In this document: positions 25,238 through 33,934 of the stretch, piece by piece
Numbering within the stretch: the first letter of the stretch is position 1
Layout: each line of letters opens with the position of its first letter
Notes under the pieces: generated by a model
The model's database searches: none
What the model saw: the letters and a program-made list of their open reading frames with translations, nothing else
What the model was told of the DNA's origin: nothing
Assembly (NCBI GenBank): GCA_045592865.1
Contig: JAZNVP010000015.1
Location: 1-56,048, forward strand
From: RGIG9114 sp045592865
GTDB lineage: Bacteria; Bacillota; Clostridia; Oscillospirales; JAGBHD01
DNA length: 56,048 bases
Reading direction: 5' to 3'
Program-made: the position numbers and the translations under genes

Positions 25238-26077
25238 TCAGTTTCTAACGGGTTTTGTTATTTCTGCAAAACAGTGAAGTCTCTTTTTTATCGCCTTTTT
25301 GGCCTTCCGCGCCGCAGACACTTTCTCAAAAACTCCGAACACCGCCGAGCCCGAGCCCGTCATTAATGCAGTCTTCGCTCCGTTTTCCATAAGAATTTCT
25401 TTCAGTAAATCTGTGTTTTCGGTCTTTCCGTAAGGCTCTAAATCATTTACCATAAAAGAACATAACGCATCAAGATCTTTTTTTATAAGCGCCGCTTTAA
25501 ACTCTTCAGCGGGTCCCTCATTAAAGTGTGCCGCCTCATCGAACTTTTTAAAAATCTGTGGCGTGGGGTTGCTTTCATCAGGCTTGGCAACAACTAAATA
25601 ACAGTCTGGAAAATCGGGAAGCGTCGTTAATCTTTCCCCTATTCCTTCGGCTAAAACCGTGCCACCTCTGACGCAAAACGGAACGTCGGCTCCAACCGAA
25701 GCCCCGAGCCCTTCGAGTTCTTCGTCCGAAACCGAAAGGGAGTAAAGCTTTCTAAGTCCTATAAGCACCGCCGCCGCATCGGCAGAACCTCCGCCGAGAC
25801 CTGCGCCCGAAGGAGTGCGCTTTTTTATGGTTATCTCAACCGGAAGACTTTTCCCGGTATGCTTTTCCAAAGCACTAACCGCCTTAAGCGCTATATTATC
25901 TCCCGTAACGCCCTCGCACAAAACGGCCGTCTTATCCTTCTTTTTAAGAGTAACGCCGTCGTGAATACCAATGCTCTGAAAACAGGACGAAAGCAGATGA
26001 TACCCGTCCTCTCTTACACCTGTAACCGAGAGAAAAAAATTTATCTTGGCATAAGCTTTTAGTTTAATTGAGTTCAC
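25238..26077 (-). CDS. ispE: 4-diphosphocytidyl-2-C-methyl-D-erythritol kinase
   Basis: GHMP-family kinase of 279 residues in the non-mevalonate (MEP) isoprenoid pathway. N-terminal KAYAKINFFLSV, the ATP-binding glycine-rich loop PSGAGLGGGSADAAA, and C-terminal MTGSGSAVFG are diagnostic. GTG start with GGAGAG upstream. It overlaps the aminotransferase gene by 14 bases and so belongs to the lrp-aminotransferase-ispE operon. No other MEP gene is in the window. Confidence 0.95.
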   Translation of the reverse strand: MNSIKLKAYAKINFFLSVTGVREDGYHLLSSCFQSIGIHDGVTLKKKDKTAVLCEGVTGDNIALKAVSALEKHTGKSLPVEITIKKRTPSGAGLGGGSADAAAVLIGLRKLYSLSVSDEELEGLGASVGADVPFCVRGGTVLAEGIGERLTTLPDFPDCYLVVAKPDESNPTPQIFKKFDEAAHFNEGPAEEFKAALIKKDLDALCSFMVNDLEPYGKTENTDLLKEILMENGAKTALMTGSGSAVFGVFEKVSAARKAKKAIKKRLHCFAEITKPVRN

Positions 26078-27233
26078 TCAAAAACTCTCCAATCCTCTGA
26101 ACTGCCTCTTTAAGATGCGCAAGGGAATAGGAATAGGATATTCTGACAAAGCCCTCGCCGCTATCCCCGAACGCCGTTCCGGGAACGACTGCAACCTTCT
26201 TGCTGTAAAGAAGCTTGGTGCAGAATTCCTCGCTCGTAAGTCCCGTTGATTTTATTGAAGGGAAGAGATAGAACGCCCCCTTTGCCTCATAGCAGTCAAG
26301 GCCTATACCTCTGAGCGCCGAGAGAAGATATCTTCTCCTCATATTGTATTCATCGCGCATCTTTTCAACGCTGTCAAGACTGTTCTTGAGCGCCTCAATA
26401 GATGCATATTGGCTTGTTGTCGGAGCGCTCATAATCCCATACTGGTGAATTTTCAGTATCTCCTTGACAATAGGCTCAGGACCTAAAACGTAGCCCATTC
26501 TCCAACCCGTCATAGCGAAAGCCTTGGAAAAGCCGCCGATGAGAATAGTCCTCTCATAAAGGCTCGGAACCGAAGCCGCCGAAGCGTGTTTTCCCTCGTA
26601 GGTAAGCTCACCGTAGATCTCGTCCGAAAGAACTAATATATTAGTGTCCTTCAAAACCTCACCGATAGCCTCCATATCCTTCCTCGTCATAATAGCGCCC
26701 GTCGGGTTATTAGGATAAGGAAGAATTAACAGTTTCGTCTTATCGGTAATATGCGCGGAAAGTTCTTCCGCAGTCAGTTTAAAATTATTTTCTGCTTTGG
26801 TGTTAATGATAACAGGAACGCCGCCCTGCAAAAGCACCATAGGAGCATAAGCCACGTAGCTCGGTTCGGGAATAATAACCTCGTCTCCTGCCTCGACCGT
26901 CGTTCTCATGGTAAGATCTATACCCTCAGATCCGCCAACCGTAACAAGACATTCGTGCAAGGGGTCATATTCTCCGCCGAAGCGGTTTTTCTGATATTTG
27001 CATATCTCTTCTCTTAGCGCTGAAAGACCCGAGTTAGAGGTATACCAGGTCTTTCCTGCCTTTAGGCTCTCAACACCTGCTTCTCTGATGTTCCAAGGAG
27101 TCTTGAAATCAGGCTCTCCAACGCTTAAAGAGATAACGTCGTCCATCTCTGCAGCAATATCAAAAAACTTTCTTATACCCGAAGGCTTCAGCGACTTTAC
27201 CCTGTTAACAAGCAATTCTTCGTAATTGATCAC
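26064..27233 (-). CDS. PLP-dependent class I/II aminotransferase (AlaT/PatA-like)
   Basis: Protein of 389 residues of the aspartate aminotransferase fold. Motifs seen are SLSVGEPDF, PYPNNPTGA, the PLP-lysine segment GGFSKAFAMTGWRMGY and the substrate-carboxylate arginine in FVRISYS. Its GTG start overlaps the stop of an Lrp-type regulator by four bases (GTGA). In Bacillus subtilis the pair alaR-alaT has this order, so alanine transamination is a fair guess, but aspartate or aromatic amino acids are possible. The regulator probably controls it. Confidence 0.85.
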   Translation of the reverse strand: MINYEELLVNRVKSLKPSGIRKFFDIAAEMDDVISLSVGEPDFKTPWNIREAGVESLKAGKTWYTSNSGLSALREEICKYQKNRFGGEYDPLHECLVTVGGSEGIDLTMRTTVEAGDEVIIPEPSYVAYAPMVLLQGGVPVIINTKAENNFKLTAEELSAHITDKTKLLILPYPNNPTGAIMTRKDMEAIGEVLKDTNILVLSDEIYGELTYEGKHASAASVPSLYERTILIGGFSKAFAMTGWRMGYVLGPEPIVKEILKIHQYGIMSAPTTSQYASIEALKNSLDSVEKMRDEYNMRRRYLLSALRGIGLDCYEAKGAFYLFPSIKSTGLTSEEFCTKLLYSKKVAVVPGTAFGDSGEGFVRISYSYSLAHLKEAVQRIGEFLSELN

Positions 27234-27712
27234 AGAGCAAACTCCCTTCTGTCGTCCTTAGTCTCGTCGAAGAAATCAATATCGCGCTCCTTGTATTTTT
27301 TAAGCACGAAATGGGTTCCCGTGGAAACCACCGAATCAAGCACCGATATCTTTCCTGCAACGAAGTAAGCGATCTCCTGAAAACTCTTTCCGACAACGGT
27401 TATCTTAAGGTCAAACCCGCCGCTCATAAGATAAACGTTGGTAACCTCAGGAAATTCCATTATTTTCTTGGCAATGTCGTCAAAGCCAAAATCGGGCTTC
27501 GGAACGACCTTAAGTTCAATAAGAGCCTCAACAACGACCCTGTCGGTCTTATCCCAGTTAACAACGGCTTTATATCCGCCGATAGTGTTATCCTTTTCCA
27601 TGGCTTTTATGGCGGCCGCGACCGCAGTTTCCTCTTCACCAATCATAACCGCTATCTCTTTCGCAGAGAGAAGCGCATCGTTTTCGAGAAGTTTTAAGAT
27701 TTTTTCTTTCAT
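27230..27712 (-). CDS. Lrp/AsnC-family regulator
   Basis: Protein of 160 residues: winged-helix DNA-binding region (about 1-60, KILKLLENDALLSAKEIA) and a RAM ligand-binding domain (about 65-140, with VYLMSGGFDLKITVVG). It is the first gene of the operon with the aminotransferase and resembles the AlaR role. A 19-base palindrome over its own -10 suggests autorepression. The ATG follows AAGGTGG. Confidence 0.9.
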   Translation of the reverse strand: MKEKILKLLENDALLSAKEIAVMIGEEETAVAAAIKAMEKDNTIGGYKAVVNWDKTDRVVVEALIELKVVPKPDFGFDDIAKKIMEFPEVTNVYLMSGGFDLKITVVGKSFQEIAYFVAGKISVLDSVVSTGTHFVLKKYKERDIDFFDETKDDRREFAL

Positions 27713-27731
27713 AAAAAAGCCACCTTTACAT

Positions 27732-27750
27732 TAGAATTACTTTAATTCTA
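27732..27750. promoter_or_regulatory. Palindromic operator at the lrp promoter
   Basis: TAGAATTA (27732-27739), CTT, TAATTCTA (27743-27750) form a perfect palindrome. The right arm contains the -10 of the lrp promoter. It is the likely autoregulatory site of the Lrp/AsnC protein. Confidence 0.6.
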
Positions 27751-27773
27751 CTATATTTTCTTCAAAATTTCAA
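27745..27773 (-). promoter_or_regulatory. Promoter of the lrp-aminotransferase-ispE operon
   Basis: On the minus strand TTGAAA (27773-27768), 17 bases, TAGAAT (27750-27745), overlapping the palindrome. Confidence 0.7.
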
Positions 27774-27834
27774 CTATTTTGCATAATATGTTAAAAGAGC
27801 GCAAACTTATTCCCTATTTATTTACAGGAAACCT

Positions 27835-27862
27835 TTGAATTCTGCAAAATTTGTGTTATACT
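27835..27862 (+). promoter_or_regulatory. Promoter of the binding-protein gene
   Basis: TTGAAT (27835-27840), 16 bases, TATACT (27857-27862), 22 bases before the ATG of the lipoprotein. The rest of the 27713-27884 gap shows no further element. Confidence 0.6.
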
Positions 27863-27884
27863 CTTTCTTATAAGGAGGGGTTGT

Positions 27885-28724
27885 ATGAAAAAACTTATCC
27901 CTATTTTGCTCATAACTGCTTTCCTTCTGTCTTCCTGCAGAAACAGTTTCAACGAAGAACTATCCTCTTCGCCCGATTTTCCCGCAGTCGTTGCTTCGCT
28001 TAAGATCGAAAAGGCTCCCGAAAAGGTCGCCGTTTTATCGGACGGAATAAGTAACGTTATCGATAGCCTCGGTCTTTCAGATAAAATAGTCGCCGCAGAA
28101 ACATCCAAAGAGGGCGAAGAACTTATAAAAATCGGTGATGAATACCACCCCGATGCCGATAAAATAATAGAGAGCGGCGCCGAATTTCTTCTCACATTTA
28201 CCGAGGTTGAATATTCGGTTATGAACAAACTCTCGGACGCAGGTGTTAGGGTCATAGTCTTAAAAAAACCTGCCACGGCAGAAGAGATCAGCAGTATATA
28301 CACCGAGATGGCAACCCTTTTCTTCGGCGAAAACGAAGGTAAAGCAAAAGGAGAAAGCGTGTTTTCCGGGTATAGAACGGTCCTTGATAACCTTAAGAAA
28401 AATTTTGTAGGAAAAAGTTTTATTTATCTTAAAAACCGAGACCTCTCCCCCTCAACCGATAATGCCGCCGAGGGAATTTTAGAATACGTTTTCGGTTCAG
28501 AAAACCTAACCGAAGCAGTAAACGAAGACGCGCTTGAGACCCTTAACCCCGATTATATCTTTTTAGATAGCGGAGTGGATAAAAACTTTATCTCTTCCCT
28601 TTCGATTGCAGAAAAACTCACCGCCGTTACCGAAAACAATATCGTCTCTTTGCCTTCGGAAAGCTTTTTAGAGCTGACCCCTGATAGTTTAAATACTCTT
28701 TCAGAACTTATCAAAACCGAATAA
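27885..28724 (+). CDS. Periplasmic-binding-like lipoprotein (iron/cobalamin type)
   Basis: Protein of 279 residues with a lipoprotein signal (FLLSSC, acylated cysteine at about 18). It has the two-lobed helical-backbone binding-protein fold of the BtuF/FhuD/TroA class, seen in phrases such as KVAVLSDGISNVIDSLG, HPDADKIIESGAEFLL and LNPDYIFLDSG. Members bind siderophores, haem or cobalamin for an ABC importer. No permease or ATPase gene lies nearby, so it either works with a distant transporter or has another role. GGAGGGG precedes the ATG. It is a single-gene unit ended by a terminator. Confidence 0.8.
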   Translation: MKKLIPILLITAFLLSSCRNSFNEELSSSPDFPAVVASLKIEKAPEKVAVLSDGISNVIDSLGLSDKIVAAETSKEGEELIKIGDEYHPDADKIIESGAEFLLTFTEVEYSVMNKLSDAGVRVIVLKKPATAEEISSIYTEMATLFFGENEGKAKGESVFSGYRTVLDNLKKNFVGKSFIYLKNRDLSPSTDNAAEGILEYVFGSENLTEAVNEDALETLNPDYIFLDSGVDKNFISSLSIAEKLTAVTENNIVSLPSESFLELTPDSLNTLSELIKTE

Positions 28725-28731
28725 AAAAACA

Positions 28732-28759
28732 AAAAAGCTGCAAAAATTTGCAGCTTTTT
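28732..28759. terminator. Bidirectional terminator
   Basis: AAAAAGCTGC / GCAGCTTTTT stem between convergent binding-protein and ttcA-like genes, with A- and T-runs on either side. Confidence 0.9.
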
Positions 28760-28760
28760 A

Positions 28761-29495
28761 TTATTCTTCGTTATATTCTTCGCTTCCCCAACCGCTGATG
28801 TTCCCTCTTTTCATGGCACCGATGATCTTAACCTTAAAAAACTCGTCCTCTTTCATTCTTTGCTTAACGAAATTTTTGGTGGTCTCTCGGTTGGTAACCC
28901 CATCGGCAGGGCAACGACTTTTAACTATTGGCAGGTTATTCTTGGCTGATGCCCTTAAAATATCGCTTTCCTCGGTAAAAATAAGCGGTCTTATAAGATA
29001 AAGGTCCTTTCTCGAAAGATAACTTTTAGGAGAAAAACACCCAACCCGACCCTCGTTGAAAAGGTTCATAAAAAAGGTCTCAACCGCGTCGTCAAGATGA
29101 TGCCCCAAAGCAACCTTGTTGCAACCGTATTCCTTGGCGGTGTCGTGAAGAAGTCCTCTTCTCATTCTCGCACAAAGACTGCAAGGGTTCTTTTCACGTC
29201 GAACCTCGAAGATTATCTCCCAAAGGTCAGTTCTTTTTATAACGTGCTCTACCGAATATTTTTCGCAAAGCTTTGTTATTTCGCCAAAGTCGCCCTCTTG
29301 TTTGTTAAAGCACGGGTCAAGCGTTACGGCAACGATACCGAAATCAATTCCGATAAATTTTCTCAAAAGGCAAAGCGCTTCCAATAAAACGACCGAATCC
29401 TTGCCGCCCGAAACACCGACAGCAATTTTGTCCCCATCCGATATCATATTATAATCGGTTATTGCCTTGCGCATCTGCCCTAAAATTTTTTGCAT
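28761..29495 (-). CDS. TtcA-like tRNA thiolation ATPase
   Basis: PP-loop protein of 244 residues: SGGKDS (29-34) binds ATP, and a CSLCARMRRG motif (about 104-113) plus a later cysteine (KSRCPAD) could hold an iron-sulfur cluster. This is the layout of TtcA, which makes 2-thiocytidine at tRNA position 32. Clostridial homologs are usually called TtcA-like because the exact target is untested. The ATG at 29495 has only a weak ribosome site (GGGA). It is transcribed alone, after the hairpin downstream of parC. Confidence 0.8.
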   Translation of the reverse strand: MQKILGQMRKAITDYNMISDGDKIAVGVSGGKDSVVLLEALCLLRKFIGIDFGIVAVTLDPCFNKQEGDFGEITKLCEKYSVEHVIKRTDLWEIIFEVRREKNPCSLCARMRRGLLHDTAKEYGCNKVALGHHLDDAVETFFMNLFNEGRVGCFSPKSYLSRKDLYLIRPLIFTEESDILRASAKNNLPIVKSRCPADGVTNRETTKNFVKQRMKEDEFFKVKIIGAMKRGNISGWGSEEYNEE

Positions 29496-29599
29496 AAATT
29501 CCCATCCCGAAAACTTAATAAATTAACCCGTTTTGTTAATAATAAATTCAACATCTGAAAACTTAAAACCGCGTTTGCTATAGGTTTTTTGATGTTTTT

Positions 29600-29626
29600 G
29601 AGCCGACGTTAAGTCGGCTCATTTTT
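29600..29626. terminator. Hairpin downstream of parC
   Basis: A perfect 8-bp stem GAGCCGAC / GTCGGCTC with a GTTAA loop. The T-run (ATTTTTTA) follows it on the plus strand, but parC approaches from the other side, where it is followed by AAAAAC. It could end a plus-strand transcript or act as a processed 3' end for parC. Confidence 0.4.
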
Positions 29627-31857
29627 TATAGCGTTATTTGCTCTCCGAACTCTTCCTCTTTCATTGCCTTTGCGGCTGCAGGAAGATTTTTAGAACGATA
29701 TCTGTGAGCCGAAACGAGCATTCCCTCTTTAAAGGGGTCTACCTTAAAGAGTTTATTCTTACCCCTTAGCGTCAGAACCGCAACACCCTGAGTGTTTCTC
29801 GTTGTTTTAACGGGAATAGCACCCGAATGAACAAGCAGGACCTTGCCCTCGGTCGTGGTTAGCATAAACTCCCTGTCCTCAGTAACTCTGAATAAAGCGA
29901 TAAGCTTCGACTTGTCCGAATAGGCATTCGAGAGTTTTCTTCGGTTGGTCTTGGTCTCATATGCAGAAAGCGGAACCTTTGCCGCCTTACCGTTTTCAAA
30001 GAACATAACAATATGTCCCTTGTAGTCGTCGATAGGAACCATAACCTTAGCCGATTCTCCGTTATCGAAGCCGAGCTTCGCCGCAACGTAGTCACCCATC
30101 ACACTCGCCTTGGTGTCGTCAAAGTCACTTGCCTTTGATTTATAGCACTGGCTCATATCCGTAAAGAAGAGAAGCTCGGTGCGGTTGGTTGCCTCTTGCT
30201 CGAGTATTATCTCGTCGCCCTCTTTGAGTTTCTGATCGGAACTCATTCTGAGCGAACTGGGAATGATCTTCTTAAAGTAACCCTCTTTGGTAAAGAAGAG
30301 GTGAACAGGATAATCGGGAACCTCTTCCACTATCTTTATCTCGGGAGCCTCCGCTTTAAAGATAATTTCAGATTTTCTCTCCTGTCCGTAGGTCTCGATA
30401 ACCTCTTTTAATTCCTTTATGATAACGCCCTTAACCTTTGTTCTGCTGGAAAGAATATCTTCCATTTCCTTGATTGCCGCCTGAAGCTCTTCGATCTCTG
30501 CAGTTCGGTTAAGAATATATGCCTTGTTGAGATTTCGAAGTTTGATATCCGCAACGTATTCCGCCTGGATCTCATCGATCATAAAGCCGATCATAAGGTT
30601 AGGAACTACCTCTGCTTCTTCCTTGGTCTCCCTTATGATCTTGATAGCCTTATCAATGTCAAGAAGGATTTTTTCAAGTCCCTTCATTAAATGAAGCTTC
30701 TTCTTTTTCTTTTCGAGTTCATTGAAAAGACGGCGCTTTACGCATTCTGTTCTGAACGCGATCCACTCAAGAAGGATATCCTTAACACCAAGACAGTAAG
30801 GATTTCCGTTGATAAGCACGTTAAAATTGCAGGAGAAGGAATCTTCAAGCTGAGTCATCTTAAAGAGCTTCTGCATAAACTTATCGGGATCGGTGCCTCT
30901 TTTAAGGTCTATCGCAAGTTTCTTGTTCGAGGTAAACTCAATGGCATCTCGGATATTCGATATCTCGCGGATCTTACCCTCTTTCGCAAGAGCGCAAACC
31001 TTTTCGATTATATCCTGAACCTTGACCTGCGGAGGAATTTCGGTAACGTTTATGCGGTTTTCCGCCTTATCATACTCATATTTTGAGCGCATTTTAAAGC
31101 TTCCGCGTCCCGTTTCAAATATGCCCTTCATCTCGGCTTCATCGTAGATTATCTGCGCTCCACCGGGGAAATCGGGTGCTTTCAAGGTCTCGTAGATATC
31201 AAAATCTTCATCTCTGAGAAGTCCGATAGTGGTTTCGCAAACCTCTTTTAAGTTGAAAGAACAGATTCGGCTGGTCATACCAACCGCAATACCGTCGTTA
31301 AAGTTTACAAGTATGCTCGGGAACCTGACGGGGAAAAGCACGGGTTCTTTCATCGTTGAATCGTAGTTATCAACGAAGTCGACCGTATCTTTTTCTATAT
31401 CCTCAAAAAGTTCTTTTGCTATTTTATCAAGCTTTGCCTCGGTATACCTCGAAGCCGCGTAAGACTCGCTCGAATAAGCCCTGCCGAAGTTACCCTTCGA
31501 ATCTATATAAGGGTGCAAAAGGGTCTCGTTTCCTCGAGCCATACGAACCATAGTTTCATAGATAGCCGCATCGCCGTGGGGGTTGAGTTTCATGGTCTGA
31601 CCCACAATGTTTGCCGATTTCATTCTGTTTCCCGTCAGAAGCCCCATCTTATACATCGTATAGAGAAGTTTTCTGTGGGAAGGCTTGAAACCGTCGATCT
31701 CGGGGATAGCACGGGAAACTATAACGCTCATAGCATATGGCATATAGTTTTCGGTCAGCGTGTCGGTTATCTTCTGGTCAAGCACAAGTCCTGCCGACTC
31801 GATATAAGCATCGCTCGTCTGCGGTCTTTTAGGTGCCGCCGCTTTTTTCCTTGCCAT
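29626..31857 (-). CDS. parC: Type IIA topoisomerase subunit A (ParC-like, divergent)
   Basis: Protein of 743 residues: breakage-reunion domain with the DNA-linking tyrosine Y138 (AASRYTEAKL), a coiled-coil gate (about 340-480), and a shortened C-terminal beta-pinwheel-like region (about 500-740). The usual HPHGD box reads NPHGD (92-96). The residues matching GyrA Ser83 and Asp87 are A97 and E101. The gene follows parE by 17 bases, so it encodes the partner of a topoisomerase IV-like enzyme that separates daughter chromosomes. A lysine-rich tail (MARKKAAAPKR) precedes the domain. The alternative is a second gyrase-like enzyme of unknown specialty. Confidence 0.85.
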   Translation of the reverse strand: MARKKAAAPKRPQTSDAYIESAGLVLDQKITDTLTENYMPYAMSVIVSRAIPEIDGFKPSHRKLLYTMYKMGLLTGNRMKSANIVGQTMKLNPHGDAAIYETMVRMARGNETLLHPYIDSKGNFGRAYSSESYAASRYTEAKLDKIAKELFEDIEKDTVDFVDNYDSTMKEPVLFPVRFPSILVNFNDGIAVGMTSRICSFNLKEVCETTIGLLRDEDFDIYETLKAPDFPGGAQIIYDEAEMKGIFETGRGSFKMRSKYEYDKAENRINVTEIPPQVKVQDIIEKVCALAKEGKIREISNIRDAIEFTSNKKLAIDLKRGTDPDKFMQKLFKMTQLEDSFSCNFNVLINGNPYCLGVKDILLEWIAFRTECVKRRLFNELEKKKKKLHLMKGLEKILLDIDKAIKIIRETKEEAEVVPNLMIGFMIDEIQAEYVADIKLRNLNKAYILNRTAEIEELQAAIKEMEDILSSRTKVKGVIIKELKEVIETYGQERKSEIIFKAEAPEIKIVEEVPDYPVHLFFTKEGYFKKIIPSSLRMSSDQKLKEGDEIILEQEATNRTELLFFTDMSQCYKSKASDFDDTKASVMGDYVAAKLGFDNGESAKVMVPIDDYKGHIVMFFENGKAAKVPLSAYETKTNRRKLSNAYSDKSKLIALFRVTEDREFMLTTTEGKVLLVHSGAIPVKTTRNTQGVAVLTLRGKNKLFKVDPFKEGMLVSAHRYRSKNLPAAAKAMKEEEFGEQITL

Positions 31858-31874
31858 TTTTCTATCCCCTTTCT

Positions 31875-33863
31875 TTAAGATATATCCGAAAGATCAATAT
31901 ATTTGTATCCTTCATTCGCAATTAAGTCTTTTCTTCCCTGGAGATTGTCGCCTAAAAGAAGATCAAACATCTCTGCCGTTCTCTTAGCTTCAGTGGGTGT
32001 TACCCTTATAAGCCTTCTGGTTTCAGGGTTCATCGTAGTAAGCCACATCATATCGGGCTCGTTCTCACCAAGTCCCTTTGAACGCTGAATAGTGCATTTA
32101 TCTTCGCCGATCATACCCATTATCTTAGTCTTTTCCGCCTCGGTATATGCAAAATAGGTCTTGCCCTTAGAGGTTATCTCATATAAGGGCGACTCTGCAA
32201 TATAAACGTATCCCTTTTCAATAAGGGTAGGCGTGAGACAGTAAAGCATAGTTAAAATTAACGTTCTTATCTGGAAGCCGTCAACGTCGGCATCGGTGCA
32301 GATAACGATCTTATTCCATCTGAGCGACTCCAAAGAGAACAGAGAAAGTCCCTTGTTCTGCTTCGAGTTTATCTCAACTCCGCAGCCCATAACCTTAATA
32401 ATATCGGTTATAATGTCGTTTTTAAATATCTGCGCATTGTCCGCCTTCAAGCAGTTAAGAATTTTACCTCTGACGGGGATTATCGCCTGAAATGAAGCAT
32501 CTCTTCCCTGTTTGCAGGAACCGAGTGCCGAATCACCCTCAACGATATAGAGTTCTCTCTTAGACACATCCTTCGTGGTGCAGTCAACAAACTTCTGCAC
32601 CCTGTTTGCCATATCAAGATTTCCCGAAAGCTTCTTCTTAACGTCTATTCTCGTTTTCTCCGATTCCTCGCGGCTTCTCTTGTTAACAAGAAGCTGTTCC
32701 GCAACCTTGGAGGCCTCTTCGGGCCTCTCGAGGAAATAAACCTCTAACTGTCTCTTGAGGAAATCGGTCATTGCTTCATAGATAAACTTATTCGTTATAG
32801 CCTTTTTGGTCTGGTTCTCATATGAAGTCTGAGTCGAAAAAGAAGAGGACACCAAGATAAGACAATCGTCAATATCCTGGTATGTTATCTTGCTTTCGTT
32901 CGTTTTATATTTGTTATTCTGCTTTAAAAAACCGTCGAACATCGAGGTAAACGCAAGGCGAACTGCCTTTTCAGGACTTCCCCCGTGTTCAAGAAAACTC
33001 GAATTGTGGTAGTATTCGGTCATATTAAGCTTGTTGCAAAAGCCGAAAGCAACCGAAAACTTAACCTTATACATAGGAAGGTCGGCTCTGTCGCGGCCCT
33101 TGTCCTCACCCTGCCAGAACTGAATTTCGGAGATAGTCTCTTCCTCACCGATAAGTTCTTTAAGGTAGTCGGTTATTCCGTTTTCATAGATAAACTCTTT
33201 AGTCTCAAAGCTTTTTCCAACCTGATTTTTGAAAACAAACTTAACGTTCGGGTTAACAACTGCCTGACGGCGCAATACCCCCTCGATAAAATCGGGAGAA
33301 ATCGCAATGTCGGTAAAAACATCGAGATCGGGGCGCCAACGCACGATAGTTCCCGTGTTTCTCTTCTCGTAAGGTTCGGTTTTAAGTCCGCCTATGTTCT
33401 CACCCTTTTCAAAATGCAGGGTGTATTTATTTCCGTCTCTTATGGAGGTTACGTCCATATACTCCGAAGCATACTGCGTCGCACATGCACCGAGTCCGTT
33501 AAGGCCTAAAGAATACTCGTAGTTTTCACCGTCTAAATTATTATACTTTCCACCCGCATAGAGTTCGCAATAGATAAGTTCCCAGTTATACCTCTCTTCC
33601 TTTTGGTTATAACCGACCGGAACACCTCGTCCCTGGTCCTCAACCTCAATAGAGTGATCCTCAAATTTCGTTACGGTGATCTTGTTTCCGTAACCCTCAC
33701 GTGCCTCGTCGATAGAGTTGGAGAGTATTTCAAAAAACGAGTGCTGACAACCCTCAATACCGTCCGAACCAAAGATAACCGCAGGTCTTTTTCTGACTCT
33801 GTCGGCTCCTTTGAGCGAACTTATGCTATCATCGCCATACGCCTTTTTAACCGTTTTTGCCAT
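31875..33863 (-). CDS. parE: Type IIA topoisomerase subunit B (ParE-like, divergent)
   Basis: Protein of 662 residues: GHKL ATPase domain (about 1-220, with EILSNSIDEA and VEDQGRGVP), transducer domain, and TOPRIM domain (EGDSALGSC, PVRGKILN and TDADVDGFQIRTL). The usual DGAHIRTL reads DGFQIRTL here. The C-terminal PVRGKIL and GLGEN motifs are conserved. It pairs with ParC downstream to form a decatenating topoisomerase IV-like enzyme. An upstream hairpin separates it from ftsH, and no strong promoter is visible, so read-through from ftsH is possible. Confidence 0.87.
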   Translation of the reverse strand: MAKTVKKAYGDDSISSLKGADRVRKRPAVIFGSDGIEGCQHSFFEILSNSIDEAREGYGNKITVTKFEDHSIEVEDQGRGVPVGYNQKEERYNWELIYCELYAGGKYNNLDGENYEYSLGLNGLGACATQYASEYMDVTSIRDGNKYTLHFEKGENIGGLKTEPYEKRNTGTIVRWRPDLDVFTDIAISPDFIEGVLRRQAVVNPNVKFVFKNQVGKSFETKEFIYENGITDYLKELIGEEETISEIQFWQGEDKGRDRADLPMYKVKFSVAFGFCNKLNMTEYYHNSSFLEHGGSPEKAVRLAFTSMFDGFLKQNNKYKTNESKITYQDIDDCLILVSSSFSTQTSYENQTKKAITNKFIYEAMTDFLKRQLEVYFLERPEEASKVAEQLLVNKRSREESEKTRIDVKKKLSGNLDMANRVQKFVDCTTKDVSKRELYIVEGDSALGSCKQGRDASFQAIIPVRGKILNCLKADNAQIFKNDIITDIIKVMGCGVEINSKQNKGLSLFSLESLRWNKIVICTDADVDGFQIRTLILTMLYCLTPTLIEKGYVYIAESPLYEITSKGKTYFAYTEAEKTKIMGMIGEDKCTIQRSKGLGENEPDMMWLTTMNPETRRLIRVTPTEAKRTAEMFDLLLGDNLQGRKDLIANEGYKYIDLSDIS

Positions 33864-33902
33864 TCGTTCCTTTTTCCTTTCATTCGTTCTTTAAAGCACC
33901 AA

Positions 33903-33928
33903 TAGGCTCGCCGGGTAAGGCAAGCCTA
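33903..33928 (-). terminator. Hairpin between ftsH and parE
   Basis: A 10-bp stem (33903-33912 with 33919-33928). Its one irregular pair is a U-G in minus-strand RNA but C-A on plus, so it is shaped for the minus-strand transcript of ftsH. The U-tract after it is weak (UUGGUGCUUU), so termination may be partial. Confidence 0.6.
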
Positions 33929-33934
33929 TATTTT

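Noticed and set aside
29626..31857. Calling this pair gyrA/gyrB
   Set aside because: The pair is divergent and lacks clear gyrase-box evidence. ParC/ParE-like is the safer label, and the genome probably has gyrase elsewhere.
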